64,000 nucleotides of DNA from Vibrio coralliilyticus ATCC BAA-450 (GTDB taxonomy: Bacteria > Pseudomonadota > Gammaproteobacteria > Enterobacterales > Vibrionaceae), in assembly GCF_000176135.1 (NCBI RefSeq), contig NZ_ACZN01000014.1:248001-312000 (forward strand), in the 5' to 3' direction. The notes under the pieces are model-generated. The model was not told where the DNA came from and ran no database searches. It saw nothing but the letters and a program-made list of their open reading frames with translations. Of this stretch, positions 51,589 through 59,261 are shown one piece after another. A program made the translations under genes and the position numbers. Each line of letters opens with the position of its first letter. Within the stretch, counting starts at the first letter, position 1.

Positions 51589-51608
51589 CCCCGTATAGTA
51601 ATACGGGG
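51589..51608. terminator. Hairpin after the secreted protein gene
   Basis: CCCCGTAT and ATACGGGG form a perfect 8-bp stem with an AGTA loop, 18 bases after the stop codon. No T-run follows, so it may be an mRNA-stabilising hairpin or a weak terminator. Confidence 0.5.
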
Positions 51609-51743
51609 TGAAAGTCTTATTAAATTTACCTATACGCATGCAGATTTATATTCAATTTTGTGACTAAGAAACCCATTTATTAGTTGTCCAAATGTTACGT
51701 TATTCTTAACATAGCCAGAAATTCAATAAGTTAGGTTTAAGCA

Positions 51744-52619
51744 ATGCCTTTTAACGTACAAAATCCAAGAAAAGAAGTATTTAAAATATCTTATGACATG
51801 CCAGAAACATCTGATCACACAATAGATGCGGAACTATTAGGCACAGCAATCCTTAGTATGAGTAGAGCACTTAGGTACTCAGATAAGTTGCTCAATGGTG
51901 AAGAGTCCAATATACAAGTTGAGGTAAAAGCTCACGAAGAAGGTTCTTTTGTAGTTGAGTTTGTTACTTGGCTTAATAGCGGCGGTGCTAACGTATTGAG
52001 TACAATTGGCCTAACTGGTCTAGGCATAGGCGCAGCTGGAAACACAGTTTTTGGCATACTTGAAGAGATAAAGGATAAAAAGATTGTTGCGAAAGTTCAT
52101 CACTCGAGTAAAAGAGTAGATTTAGAGCTGGAAAATGGTGAGATTGTTGAGTGTGACCCTCAAATCGCTGATATCGTGACAGACCACCATATAAGAAAAG
52201 AACTGGACCAAGTAATAAAAACTCCGGTTGCTGGAAAAGATAATGCTAAGTTCATAATTAAAGATGAACAAGATAATGAAATCGTAGAAATCGACAGCAA
52301 CAAGGCAAGGTATTACAAGTCTATCTCGGCTAAGACTTTAGAAGAACAAACTGACGAAACAAAACAAGTGACAATCTATTTTTCTCAGGTAAACTTCGAC
52401 GGCCCATCAGGTTGGAAGTGTAAATTACCGGATGGAGAAGTGGTAAGTGTTCGTATGAGAGACCAAGCTTTTAGGGATCGGATTAACAATGGTTATGAAG
52501 AATTCGCTAAGACTAAGGCTTGTGTCGTAAGACTCACAGAAACTGTGAGAACAAAGGCAGATAGCACTGTAACTACGAGCTACTATATAGAAGAAGTAAT
52601 AAGACAGTTGAACAGCTAG
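51744..52619 (+). CDS. First gene of an unrecognised three-gene operon (291 aa)
   Basis: The 291-residue protein has an alpha/beta N-terminal domain (FKISYDMPETSDHTIDAELLGTAILSMSRALRY, then KAHEEGSFVVEFV). One glycine-rich hydrophobic segment (STIGLTGLGIGAAGNTVFGIL) lies at about residue 92-112. The C-terminal domain has FDGPSGWKCKLPDGEVVSVRM. No catalytic motif is recognised. The next gene begins two bases after its stop. The layout resembles uncharacterised cargo proteins of defence or superinfection modules, but that is a guess from context. Confidence 0.65.
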   Translation: MPFNVQNPRKEVFKISYDMPETSDHTIDAELLGTAILSMSRALRYSDKLLNGEESNIQVEVKAHEEGSFVVEFVTWLNSGGANVLSTIGLTGLGIGAAGNTVFGILEEIKDKKIVAKVHHSSKRVDLELENGEIVECDPQIADIVTDHHIRKELDQVIKTPVAGKDNAKFIIKDEQDNEIVEIDSNKARYYKSISAKTLEEQTDETKQVTIYFSQVNFDGPSGWKCKLPDGEVVSVRMRDQAFRDRINNGYEEFAKTKACVVRLTETVRTKADSTVTTSYYIEEVIRQLNS

Positions 52620-52620
52620 A

Positions 52621-52860
52621 ATGATTGAATTCGAAACAGTAATGCATCTATTGATCTTTGTGGGTTGCTTTATGGCAGCCCCTGGACTGTTTCGTGCGTG
52701 TCGAAATTTTGGTAGATCAATAGTTAAGTACTTTAATCCAAATACCACTATCGAATTAACAGTAGAACAACCTGACGGTAGCTATTCTCGAGAACGAGTA
52801 GTGCTCTCTGATACAGATGTTCTTGTTCAAAAACTGTTGAAAGCAAAGAAAACAAGCTAG
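52621..52860 (+). CDS. Second gene of the three-gene operon: small membrane protein (79 aa)
   Basis: An N-terminal membrane segment (VMHLLIFVGCFMAAPGLFRAC) is followed by a cytoplasmic tail with IELTVEQPDGSYSRERVVLSD. It is spaced by one base from both neighbours, which shows strict co-translation. No family is recognised. Confidence 0.6.
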   Translation: MIEFETVMHLLIFVGCFMAAPGLFRACRNFGRSIVKYFNPNTTIELTVEQPDGSYSRERVVLSDTDVLVQKLLKAKKTS

Positions 52861-52861
52861 C

Positions 52862-53236
52862 ATGTCTGCAAATCAAGTCGAAGATAAAAAGAACTCTAAA
52901 TCGTCCCAGAACACGACTATAGGTGGTGTGTCAGCCGTTTTGATCGGTGTTACAAACCTAGTATTTCTAGGCAAACCAGAAGTACAGGGCATCGTTACCA
53001 CGGCCGTTCCTATCGTTGTAACTGGATTTTTTAAGTTCGCTAATTATTCGTTCGTATATCTCGGTTTGGATGATATGGAGAGTTTGAAAGCTCGTGTGAA
53101 ACTCGAGAAAAAAATTAAGTTTTACGAGAAACGTCTTAAACAAGCGAACGAGATTGGTAGAGACGAAAGCGAAATTGATGAATTGAAGAAATGCCTCTTA
53201 GATGCAGAGAAGGCAATGGGTCAACTTCCAATTTAA
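52862..53236 (+). CDS. Third gene of the three-gene operon: membrane/coiled-coil protein (124 aa)
   Basis: The polar N-terminus is followed by a hydrophobic segment (GGVSAVLIGVTNLVFLG) and a second one (GIVTTAVPIVVTGFFKFANYSFVYLG). A charged coiled coil (SLKARVKLEKKIKFYEKRLKQANEIG) leads to the C-terminus. Two membrane helices plus a cytoplasmic coiled coil suggest a membrane partner of the first gene product. No family is recognised. Confidence 0.6.
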   Translation: MSANQVEDKKNSKSSQNTTIGGVSAVLIGVTNLVFLGKPEVQGIVTTAVPIVVTGFFKFANYSFVYLGLDDMESLKARVKLEKKIKFYEKRLKQANEIGRDESEIDELKKCLLDAEKAMGQLPI

Positions 53237-53268
53237 GCTTTTCGATTCGTATCAGGTAACAAATATAT

Positions 53269-53287
53269 AAGGCTCTCTGCGAGCCTT
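53269..53287. terminator. Bidirectional terminator between convergent phage genes
   Basis: AAGGCTC and GAGCCTT form a perfect 7-bp stem with a TCTGC loop, lying between the stop of the three-gene operon and the stop of the convergent DUF3653 gene. On the minus strand it is followed by an AT-rich TTATATATTT tract. Confidence 0.7.
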
Positions 53288-53291
53288 ATCT

Positions 53292-53657
53292 CTACATCAG
53301 CGCCGCTATTATCCTCGCATATTTCAGTAACTTCGTAGTTGTTTTTAGCTCTAACTCTGACTGTATTTCTAGTAAAGCTATTCCGGATAGTATTTCTTGC
53401 GCGGAAACCATTTGACCAGTTGGTAACTCCAATTTATCAGCGTGCATTCTGAACTGTTTCCACTCTTCTCGATCAGAAAGAACCCTGCCTTTTGAAAGTC
53501 TCATCAGCCTGCGACATTCCTTAGGGATATCTCTTCCCGAATCCCAATCTTTGACTGTTCTCACACTTTTAAAACAAAGCTTTGCTGTCTCTTCAACGGA
53601 TAATCCGCATTCAAATTCACGAAAAATGTAGTTCTTGGTCATTTCGTGATACTTCAT
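53292..53657 (-). CDS. DUF3653-type phage regulatory protein, copy 1 (121 aa)
   Basis: The protein has the DUF3653 pattern FREFECGLSVEETAKLCFKSVRTVKDWDSGRDIPKECRRLMRL, a helix-turn-helix-like start, then LPTGQMVSAQEILSGIALLEI. These short proteins occur in Vibrio filamentous phages and probably regulate transcription. GAGAG lies before the first ATG, and another ATG five codons in is possible. A perfect palindrome (53704-53721) and dif-like site 2 lie directly upstream. A close paralogue is encoded at 54121-54477. Confidence 0.75.
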   Translation of the reverse strand: MKYHEMTKNYIFREFECGLSVEETAKLCFKSVRTVKDWDSGRDIPKECRRLMRLSKGRVLSDREEWKQFRMHADKLELPTGQMVSAQEILSGIALLEIQSELELKTTTKLLKYARIIAALM

Positions 53658-53703
53658 GATTCACTCTCTCAAAAGCGAAAGAGTTTATTAAGGTATTTAT
53701 CTT

Positions 53704-53721
53704 AATGATATGAATATCATT
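53704..53721. promoter_or_regulatory. Palindrome upstream of DUF3653 copy 1, overlapping dif-like site 2
   Basis: AATGATAT and ATATCATT are perfectly complementary around GA. The site is 47 bases before the DUF3653 start and its last three bases enter the XerD arm of dif-like site 2. A protein bound here could affect both transcription and Xer recombination; this is inference. Confidence 0.5.
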
Positions 53722-53747
53722 GAACATAAACAGTCGTAATACGAATT
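53719..53747 (-). other. dif-like XerC/XerD site 2 (7-bp centre, degenerate XerC arm)
   Basis: On the plus strand the order is ATTGAACATAA (XerD arm, 10 of 11 against ATTTAACATAA), ACAGTCG, and TAATACGAATT (XerC arm, 8 of 11 against TAATACGCACT). Its orientation is the same as site 1. The 7-bp centre resembles phage attP rather than chromosomal dif. It probably marks the right junction of the main prophage or a former tandem insertion. Confidence 0.65.
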
Positions 53748-53778
53748 GATAGTCTTAACATCAGATGTTAAAGACGAG

Positions 53779-54093
53779 TCAGTCTATGTCGTTTGCTTCA
53801 AATTCTTCGTACACTGCTAGCGTAAATTTGTGAACAGCTATATATAGACAAAGTACCACTAAACAAGAAGCAAGGTTTAAAACATCGCTACCGATTAACA
53901 GTGTTCTTTCTTCACTTAAAGTCAGTTGAAGGAATCCTAGATTTAATAGAAGTGTGTAACTTATGAAACCAAATAAGATCAGGAAAGCTACTCGGTAAAT
54001 GAGCTTTACTGCTGCCTTAGTTCTTTGAAATGAGCTAGCGAGAAAGAAAAGAATGAGGGGTAACGCAATTAGTGCACTTTCAAAATACATCAT
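53779..54093 (-). CDS. Hypothetical membrane protein between dif-like sites (104 aa)
   Basis: Three hydrophobic segments are visible (ALIALPLILFFLASSF, VAFLILFGFISYTLLLNLGFL and LNLASCLVVLCLYIAV), with a short acidic tail. GAGGAG lies six bases before the ATG. It follows the DUF3653 copy 2 gene by 27 bases on the same strand and is probably co-transcribed with it. No family is recognised. Confidence 0.6.
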   Translation of the reverse strand: MMYFESALIALPLILFFLASSFQRTKAAVKLIYRVAFLILFGFISYTLLLNLGFLQLTLSEERTLLIGSDVLNLASCLVVLCLYIAVHKFTLAVYEEFEANDID

Positions 54094-54120
54094 TGCTTAC
54101 TCCTCTTTGTGTTTGTTCTT

Positions 54121-54477
54121 TCAACTAGATTTTAGGTTGGTCAAAATCCTTGCGATATTCAATAGCTTAGTTGAAGTTTTAATTTCTAGCTCAGAGTTTA
54201 TTTCTAATAATGCGATACCCACCATAATTTGCTGCGGTGAGACTAACTGGCCATTAGGGAGTTCCAGCCTGTAGTTGTTCATACGAAAGCCTTCCCAACA
54301 ACTACTTGGAGCTAATTCTCTACCTGATACGAGTCTCATTAGGCGTTTACACTCCGGTGGGATTGGATTCCCCATATCCCACCGTTTGACCGTACTCACA
54401 CTTTTGAAACAGAGTTTCGCTGTAGTTTCGACGCTAAAACCGCACTCTAGTTCTCTAAAAAGCTGATTTTTGTGCAT
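54121..54477 (-). CDS. DUF3653-type phage regulatory protein, copy 2 (118 aa)
   Basis: The protein is a clear paralogue of copy 1: FRELECGFSVETTAKLCFKSVSTVKRWDMGNPIPPECKRLMRL, then LPNGQLVSPQQIMVGIALLEINSELEIKTSTKLL. It has the same helix-turn-helix-like start. Its presence with a membrane protein between two dif-like sites suggests the remnant of a second Xer-integrated element. Confidence 0.75.
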   Translation of the reverse strand: MHKNQLFRELECGFSVETTAKLCFKSVSTVKRWDMGNPIPPECKRLMRLVSGRELAPSSCWEGFRMNNYRLELPNGQLVSPQQIMVGIALLEINSELEIKTSTKLLNIARILTNLKSS

Positions 54478-54544
54478 TACACACCTCCAATCGAGCTTTA
54501 ATAAGATAAGGTTGGTTAATACTTAGTGACTGATATGCAACAAG

Positions 54545-54573
54545 TTTTAACATAAGGCCGCGTAATGCGCACT
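54545..54573 (-). other. dif-like XerC/XerD site 3 (7-bp centre)
   Basis: On the minus strand it reads XerC arm AGTGCGCATTA, centre CGCGGCC, XerD arm TTATGTTAAAA. The XerC arm is identical to that of V. cholerae dif, and the XerD arm differs at the last base. The GC-rich 7-bp centre is as in attP sites of Xer-integrating phages. It has the same orientation as sites 1 and 2. Confidence 0.85.
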
Positions 54574-54644
54574 GGCTTGAGGAAAAAATAAAGGCAACTT
54601 TAATAATATTTTCAATAAGTTACCTTTACTTTGGCCTCATAAAA

Positions 54645-54917
54645 CTATGCGGTTTTTTTCTGATTCGTTACACGCTCGACTGCTTCAATTACACGCTCAT
54701 TTTTGGAGCGTTCAGCCATGATTGCGAGCAATGTTAAGTCTGGGTCTAGTCCCAAAATTACTGCCACCTCACACGCTAGATCATCACTCATAGAGCGGCC
54801 ATTACGCCAGTTTTGTACTGTCATATGGCTAATTCCTAGGAAATTAGCAACTTCACGTGTGCTATGTATTTGTTTTTCCTCACATAGCTGGTTCAGTAAA
54901 TCTAAGGTGGTTAACAT
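54645..54917 (-). CDS. DUF3693-type phage repressor-like protein (90 aa)
   Basis: The protein has a helix-turn-helix (TREVANFLGISHMTVQNWRNGRSMSDDLACEVAVILGLDPDLTLLA) similar to the repressor at 44253. GGAGG eight bases before the ATG at 54917 decides the start; a TTG-started longer frame is not supported. It lies 70 bases beyond dif-like site 3 and is divergent from the basic protein at 55243. This is the same relative layout as repressor and rep in the main prophage. Confidence 0.75.
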   Translation of the reverse strand: MLTTLDLLNQLCEEKQIHSTREVANFLGISHMTVQNWRNGRSMSDDLACEVAVILGLDPDLTLLAIMAERSKNERVIEAVERVTNQKKTA

Positions 54918-55242
54918 GTTTTTTACCTCCAAGTCGGAGTATATGATAAAAGGATGCAGTAAATACCCTGTTTACACACATATGCAAATGATCTTTAATT
55001 GAACCGTCTAAGTTGAAGCAGCATTTGAGAAACGTTGGAGATGCTTGGACACGTCAAGCCGGGAGGCTTTGCGATTCATCAATATTTGGCATTAGATCCA
55101 AAACTTATCCCCCCATAGTGATTCGAAGCGCTTATGGGGGGAATCCGAACGATGAATTGCAACCTCTTAAGTATTGACCGGATAGATAAGAATTGAATCA
55201 ACTCACTGTCAGATACAAGCAAAAATTAGGCTTTAGCCCCGC
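54918..55242. other. Divergent intergenic region with a G/C-box inverted repeat
   Basis: No gene is seen. CCCCCCATA (55109-55117) and TATGGGGGG (55133-55141) form a perfect 9-bp inverted repeat with a 15-base loop, about 100 bases before the next gene. A shorter GTAAA/TTTAC repeat at 54959-54975 lies near the repressor-like gene. Replication or operator functions are both possible. Confidence 0.45.
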
Positions 55243-55887
55243 ATGAATTACGATCCATTACAGCATAACGAACAGCAGAAAAAGAAACGCCAAGAGCGTC
55301 CTTTATGTCGTCTGCATTATTCTGTAATGATGCGAATCCTTAACAATCCTTCATCGTCAGCCGCGTTTCTTACAGAGAACGGCCGTGCCAGTCAGCAAAG
55401 CATGGTAAACGATGTCGCCCGCTTTATGTATGTTCTTGTCAATGAAATGTGCCTAACTACAGGCAAAATTGGCGTTGATACGCAACACGGCTTTCTTTTA
55501 AGAACCTGGGGTTACATCGGTAAAGAACTCAATATGCCTGAGTGGCGTGTCAAACAGTGCAAAGATTATGCGATTCGCAAAGGTTGGATCACCTCTGTTC
55601 AGCCTCGAGAACGTTATACTGGTAAGGATAACCTCGAGAAATGGCGCGGCTTGGCGTCGATTAAGAAGATCACCGACAAATACTTTGCTGACTTAGGCAT
55701 GCTTAAAGAGCGTCTAGAAGCGAAACAAAAGGCACGTAAGTACTTAAAGAAACGTGCAACTCAATGGCAGCGCCCTATTAAGTACATTCTCACTCCAATC
55801 ACCCTACTCGCTCGCCGTCGTAAAGAGCGACTGCTTGCATCTAGCCAAGTTACACAACTACCAAAATCTCCGCCAATTCCTATATAA
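55243..55887 (+). CDS. Basic protein of unknown function, possibly plasmid/phage replication-related (214 aa)
   Basis: The protein has a helical core with a winged-helix-like middle (LLRTWGYIGKELNMPEWRVKQCKDYAIRKGWITSVQPRERY) and a strongly basic C-terminal third (KQKARKYLKKRATQW, LLARRRKERLL). Such a fold and charge fit theta-type replication initiators, but I cannot name the family. It is divergent from a phage-type repressor. The ribosome-binding site is poor, and a moderate terminator follows. Confidence 0.5.
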   Translation: MNYDPLQHNEQQKKKRQERPLCRLHYSVMMRILNNPSSSAAFLTENGRASQQSMVNDVARFMYVLVNEMCLTTGKIGVDTQHGFLLRTWGYIGKELNMPEWRVKQCKDYAIRKGWITSVQPRERYTGKDNLEKWRGLASIKKITDKYFADLGMLKERLEAKQKARKYLKKRATQWQRPIKYILTPITLLARRRKERLLASSQVTQLPKSPPIPI

Positions 55888-55905
55888 GCGACCTTTTCTT
55901 TTATG

Positions 55906-55926
55906 CCCCTTAGCTGGGGATTTTTT
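55906..55926 (+). terminator. Possible terminator after the basic protein gene
   Basis: CCCC-TTAGCT-GGGG forms a short GC stem and is followed after one A by six T residues. It begins 18 bases after the stop codon. The stem is only four pairs, so strength is uncertain. Confidence 0.45.
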
Positions 55927-56180
55927 CGTTGCTTCACGCTAAATACCAATGCTATATGCCACAATTCTAAAGCCTTACTTCCCATCAAACCTGTGCCTTT
56001 GAATCGTTGCCGGTGCGAAGAAACGGATCATGCACATCATTTGTACATTTTACTGCTCCTAGATTTACTCCTGCTTAATAGTCCTAGCTCTAAGTCCTAA
56101 TGGTTACTTTTCATAGTCTTCGACTAGAACGGATAGTAGAGATTTATAAGGGTATTAGGGATACACCCTGCGGGTGTTTC
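55927..56180. other. Intergenic DNA before long repeat A
   Basis: AT-rich DNA without a supported gene. A hairpin ACACCC-TGC-GGGTGT (56163-56177), followed by TT, lies at its right end. A 73-codon frame at 56100-56321 runs into the repeat and has no ribosome-binding site. Confidence 0.4.
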
Positions 56181-56459
56181 GAAAAGGAAGCGGCTCTTTT
56201 TGGTCGCAAGCGACCTGGAGCCTTTAAGCTGAAGCATTCCAACACAGTCGATCAGCTTCAGCAAACCCTTCATATGTATAGGACATTAATGTCGCTTCGC
56301 GACGGGCTTAGCAAGAGTTAAAGTGAGCATTCTCACTTGTTCTGTGATTTCGATAATTTATTGTTTAGTACCAGTGAGTTAAGATTCATTTATGGCATGT
56401 AAATGAGCATGCACACTTATCAAGCAAAGTGCGTATGCGCATGATACAAATGTTATGCC
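56181..56459 (+). repeat. Long interspersed repeat A of the cassette array
   Basis: This is one of three homologous copies (others at 59521-59763 and 62665-62936). Shared blocks include GAAGCGGCTCT, a GTCGCTTCGCGAC hairpin, CATTCTCACTTGTTCTGTGA and GATAAT, GGCATGTAAATGAGCAT, and GTGCGTATGCGCATGA. It ends in TGTTATGCC, like the right end of an attC site. A promoter-like pair TTCTCA (56330-56335) and GATAAT (56352-56357), 16 bp apart, points to the next gene. Confidence 0.75.
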
Positions 56460-56479
56460 TTTTATCGAAAAGTGAGAGT

Positions 56480-56986
56480 ATGAAGAAGCCTATTAATAAA
56501 TTAGTCGTATGGGCGACGGTACCTTTGACCATATATGCTCTAATTGATATAGCATCTAATATCAGAGGATTACATGATAAATACGAAGACTACCTTTCTG
56601 GGTACTCGATTATTAGGGATCTATTGTATGTCTGGATTCCTAAGCTAGCAGAGTTACCTAATTGGTTTACAGCCTATATTGCAACGGGCTTTCTGTTCAA
56701 ATTTGCGTTAGTTCTGTTAAAAATGCTTCACCCATATAGTAAACAGCCAAGTTGGGGAGAGGTTCTGCTAACAGCAGTCCGTCATATACTAGCTTGGCCA
56801 TTTGTACTAACTAACTTTGTAGTCATTGCATTTTTCGCATGGAAAAGAGGCGACCTCCAAAAATCTGAGCAAGAGCTTGGTAGCAAAAACTACAATGCTC
56901 TAGCTTATGTTAAGTCAATTTTCCAATATATAGGCGTTGTCTTGATAGGCTTTGTTATCATTTCAGTGGCAATTGGGGCGTGGTAG
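56480..56986 (+). CDS. Cassette 1: hypothetical membrane protein (168 aa)
   Basis: The start at 56480 (MKKPINKLVVWATVPLTIYALID) follows GAGAGT and the end of repeat A. The protein has about four hydrophobic segments, including WFTAYIATGFLFKFALVLLK, ILAWPFVLTNFVVIAFFAW and YIGVVLIGFVIISVAIG. No family is recognised. It is directly followed by a VCR-like attC, the normal cassette form. Confidence 0.6.
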   Translation: MKKPINKLVVWATVPLTIYALIDIASNIRGLHDKYEDYLSGYSIIRDLLYVWIPKLAELPNWFTAYIATGFLFKFALVLLKMLHPYSKQPSWGEVLLTAVRHILAWPFVLTNFVVIAFFAWKRGDLQKSEQELGSKNYNALAYVKSIFQYIGVVLIGFVIISVAIGAW

Positions 56987-56993
56987 CACAGGC

Positions 56994-57116
56994 ATAACAA
57001 AGCATTTAAGAGTGATTCGCAACGCTTGGCATTTTTACTATGCGTTTCGTTTAGGGTTTAAGGTGGTATGCGTGAGCTTCGGTATTGCTTTACTCACACC
57101 TTAACAGGGCGTTATG
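56994..57116 (+). repeat. attC: attC site 1 (VCR-like)
   Basis: The site begins with ATAACAAAGCATTTAAGAG and GATTCGCAACGCTTGGCAT and ends CTCACACCTTAACAGGGCGTTATG. It is about 123 bases long with imperfect internal symmetry. It is the VCR-type attC of Vibrio chromosomal integrons. Confidence 0.9.
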
Positions 57117-57138
57117 TTTACAACTTTAAGGGTAGAGT

Positions 57139-57855
57139 TTGAAAATTGATTCAGTATTGCAATTTCTAGAAGAAGTTGAACAGCATCAAGCTGTCCAAAT
57201 GTTCCGTGGGCAGGCTAGAGATGAGTGGGAGCTTCTTCCGTCTATTGCTCGTATTTCTACTGATAATTTACCGTCTAATTACGCAGATGGTTGGCGTGGC
57301 GTAGAAAGAGATCTTTTAAACCGTTTTAAAAAACATGCAGTAAGGTTTATAGATAAAGAGCCAAAAACACAAATTGAGTGGATGATACAAGCTCAACATC
57401 ACGGTGTTCCAACAAGGCTTCTCGATTGGTCAACGAATCCGTTAAAGGCTCTATACTTTGCTGTTGAAAATCCAAGTCATGATGATGTTGATGGTGTGGT
57501 TTATTTATTCTCTCCTGGTTCTTGGAGAACATCATCGCATGACGTCGACGGCGAAGCTGAGCAGGTTATAACAGCTTTCCATCCACATTTTATAAATGAA
57601 CGTGTCGCAGCTCAGGACGGTTGTTTTACCCTGTTCCCATTTTCAAGGAAAAAATCAGAAGATACATTTGCTCCAATGAAAGACGGCTTTTGCCCTCAAA
57701 ATGACATTATCAGTATGGTTAAAATTATCGTGCCTAAAGAATCGAAAAGTAAAATCCGAGGTCAATTAACAAGGCTAGGTATTACTGATGTGTCAATGTT
57801 TCCAGATTTAGACGGTGTAGCGAAAGATATTCGGAGAACCTTTGGGTGCTTGTAA
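57139..57855 (+). CDS. Cassette 2: FRG-domain protein (238 aa)
   Basis: The FRG signature is complete: MFRGQARDEWELLPSIAR near residue 20-37 and QAQHHGVPTRLLDWSTNPLKALYFAV near residue 83-108. FRG-domain proteins are frequent in cassette arrays and defence islands; the biochemical activity is not established. The start is TTG at 57139, with a GGGTAGAG stretch upstream, which is common for cassette genes. It is flanked by attC sites 1 and 2. Confidence 0.85.
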   Translation: MKIDSVLQFLEEVEQHQAVQMFRGQARDEWELLPSIARISTDNLPSNYADGWRGVERDLLNRFKKHAVRFIDKEPKTQIEWMIQAQHHGVPTRLLDWSTNPLKALYFAVENPSHDDVDGVVYLFSPGSWRTSSHDVDGEAEQVITAFHPHFINERVAAQDGCFTLFPFSRKKSEDTFAPMKDGFCPQNDIISMVKIIVPKESKSKIRGQLTRLGITDVSMFPDLDGVAKDIRRTFGCL

Positions 57856-57856
57856 A

Positions 57857-57960
57857 CATAACAAGAACATCAAGTTGACGCTTTTTACTGCGCATTTTTG
57901 GTGTGGAGTCCGGTGCGCTTGGTGGGTTAAATGGGGCGCAACTTATGTTAGGCGTTATAC
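57857..57960 (+). repeat. attC: attC site 2 (short type)
   Basis: The site runs from CATAACAAGAACATCAAG to CTTATGTTAGGCGTTATAC, about 104 bases. It overlaps nothing but follows the cassette 2 stop by one base. Its closest relative here is attC site 6, with which it shares TTGGTGCGCTTGG-like and TTATGTTAGGCGTTA blocks. Confidence 0.85.
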
Positions 57961-57979
57961 ATTTTGAGGAAATCTTGCG

Positions 57980-59143
57980 ATGACAATGTATTATAAATAT
58001 CGTTCTTTTTCAGAGTTCAGTATTAAAGAGCTACTATATCAAGAGCTTTACTTCGCTACTCGACAAGAAAGTAACGATCCTTTTGATAGTAAAACATTTT
58101 ATGAGTTCTCTGCTAATAAAGACTACTGGTATAATTTAATCGAAATCGTAGCTTCAAAATTTACAGGGTTCAAAGAATCTGACATAACCGCTATTGCTCA
58201 AAAGCTTGCTGCTCTGAGTCCGATGACCTACGAACAAGTTTCTAGCCTTGATATCACAAATATAGTTTTTGAAAGCATTGAGAATCAAAACCTCCCAATA
58301 TCAACTATTTTTGCAGCTCATTTTAAGGAATTAATCGAGCTTTATGCACCAGAAGAAAGTTATTTTACGTGTTTTTCCAAAGTAAAAGATGACCCGTTAA
58401 TGTGGTCGCACTATGCAGGAAATCATCAAGGGTTCTGTCTAATATTCCAACCGATTAATGGACAACTTAATCAGCACCCGCTTTATCGTCGTACTAGCAT
58501 TCGACGAGAAACTCCCAAAGGTTTAGCTCCTTCAATGGGAATGGGACTGCCTGAATCTTTCTTTTTTCAACCCGTAGAATACCAAGAGAAAGTTGAACAC
58601 CTTTGTGCTTTTTGTCGGTTACCTGCTGGTGTTACTAAAATTAACCTTGAAGAAAATGAGAGACTAAGCTTAGTAACTAAACAATCTAACCAGTATGTTC
58701 AAAAACATCAATCTTGGGAGTATGAGCAAGAAGTTCGTTTATCATTTACCCCAATATCTGGATACCTATACGGACAAAAAATGTTTTTAAGTAAACATGA
58801 AAGGTTGTTTCATTATGATCCTTGTCAACTTGTAGGCATTGTCTTTGGGTCGAAAATGAGTGCTGAAAACAAAAGTAGAATTCGAGAAGTAATCATAGAA
58901 GTATTGAATAAAAGAGAATTATATAAGCAAGACAAACGAGTGTTGTTTAACTTTATGATATTTGAAGCAGAATTGTCTTCAACTCAAAGAAATTTAAATA
59001 TTAAACCACATGAACTCTTAACTTTAGTCAAGAATTACAAGCCAGATTCACCAGACTTTGAGCGATTTTACGCAGAATGGGAAAGCGGTGTAGGCATGAA
59101 AATTGACGGTAGTTCTAGTTCAAGGGTAGTGATATCGGAATAA
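57980..59143 (+). CDS. Cassette 3: DUF2971-domain protein (387 aa)
   Basis: The DUF2971 pattern is clear: YYKYRSFSEFSIKELLYQELYFATRQESNDPFDS at the start, YFTCFSKVKDDPLMWSHYAGNHQGFCLIF in the centre, and WEYEQEVRLSF. The family is widespread in mobile and defence-related loci with no proven activity. GAGGA nine bases before the ATG supports the start. A truncated attC follows. Confidence 0.85.
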   Translation: MTMYYKYRSFSEFSIKELLYQELYFATRQESNDPFDSKTFYEFSANKDYWYNLIEIVASKFTGFKESDITAIAQKLAALSPMTYEQVSSLDITNIVFESIENQNLPISTIFAAHFKELIELYAPEESYFTCFSKVKDDPLMWSHYAGNHQGFCLIFQPINGQLNQHPLYRRTSIRRETPKGLAPSMGMGLPESFFFQPVEYQEKVEHLCAFCRLPAGVTKINLEENERLSLVTKQSNQYVQKHQSWEYEQEVRLSFTPISGYLYGQKMFLSKHERLFHYDPCQLVGIVFGSKMSAENKSRIREVIIEVLNKRELYKQDKRVLFNFMIFEAELSSTQRNLNIKPHELLTLVKNYKPDSPDFERFYAEWESGVGMKIDGSSSSRVVISE

Positions 59144-59149
59144 AAATGT

Positions 59150-59192
59150 ATAACAAAGAATTTAAGAGTGATTCCCAACGCTTGGCATTTTC
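59150..59192 (+). repeat. attC: Truncated attC (left half only)
   Basis: GTATAACAAAGAATTTAAGAG and GATTCCCAACGCTTGGCATTT match the left half of attC site 1, but the sequence then changes abruptly and no matching right half follows. The array is therefore interrupted here by DNA carrying the 81-residue gene and repeat B. Confidence 0.8.
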
Positions 59193-59261
59193 TTTATAAT
59201 AACCCTGATGAATACATAACTCCCCGCTTGTTTCTTTTAACGTCAGTTAAGGTAACGAGCT

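Noticed and set aside
56100..56321. A 73-codon plus-strand frame running into repeat A
   Set aside because: It has no ribosome-binding site and the corresponding frame is not kept in repeats B and C, so it is not under coding constraint.
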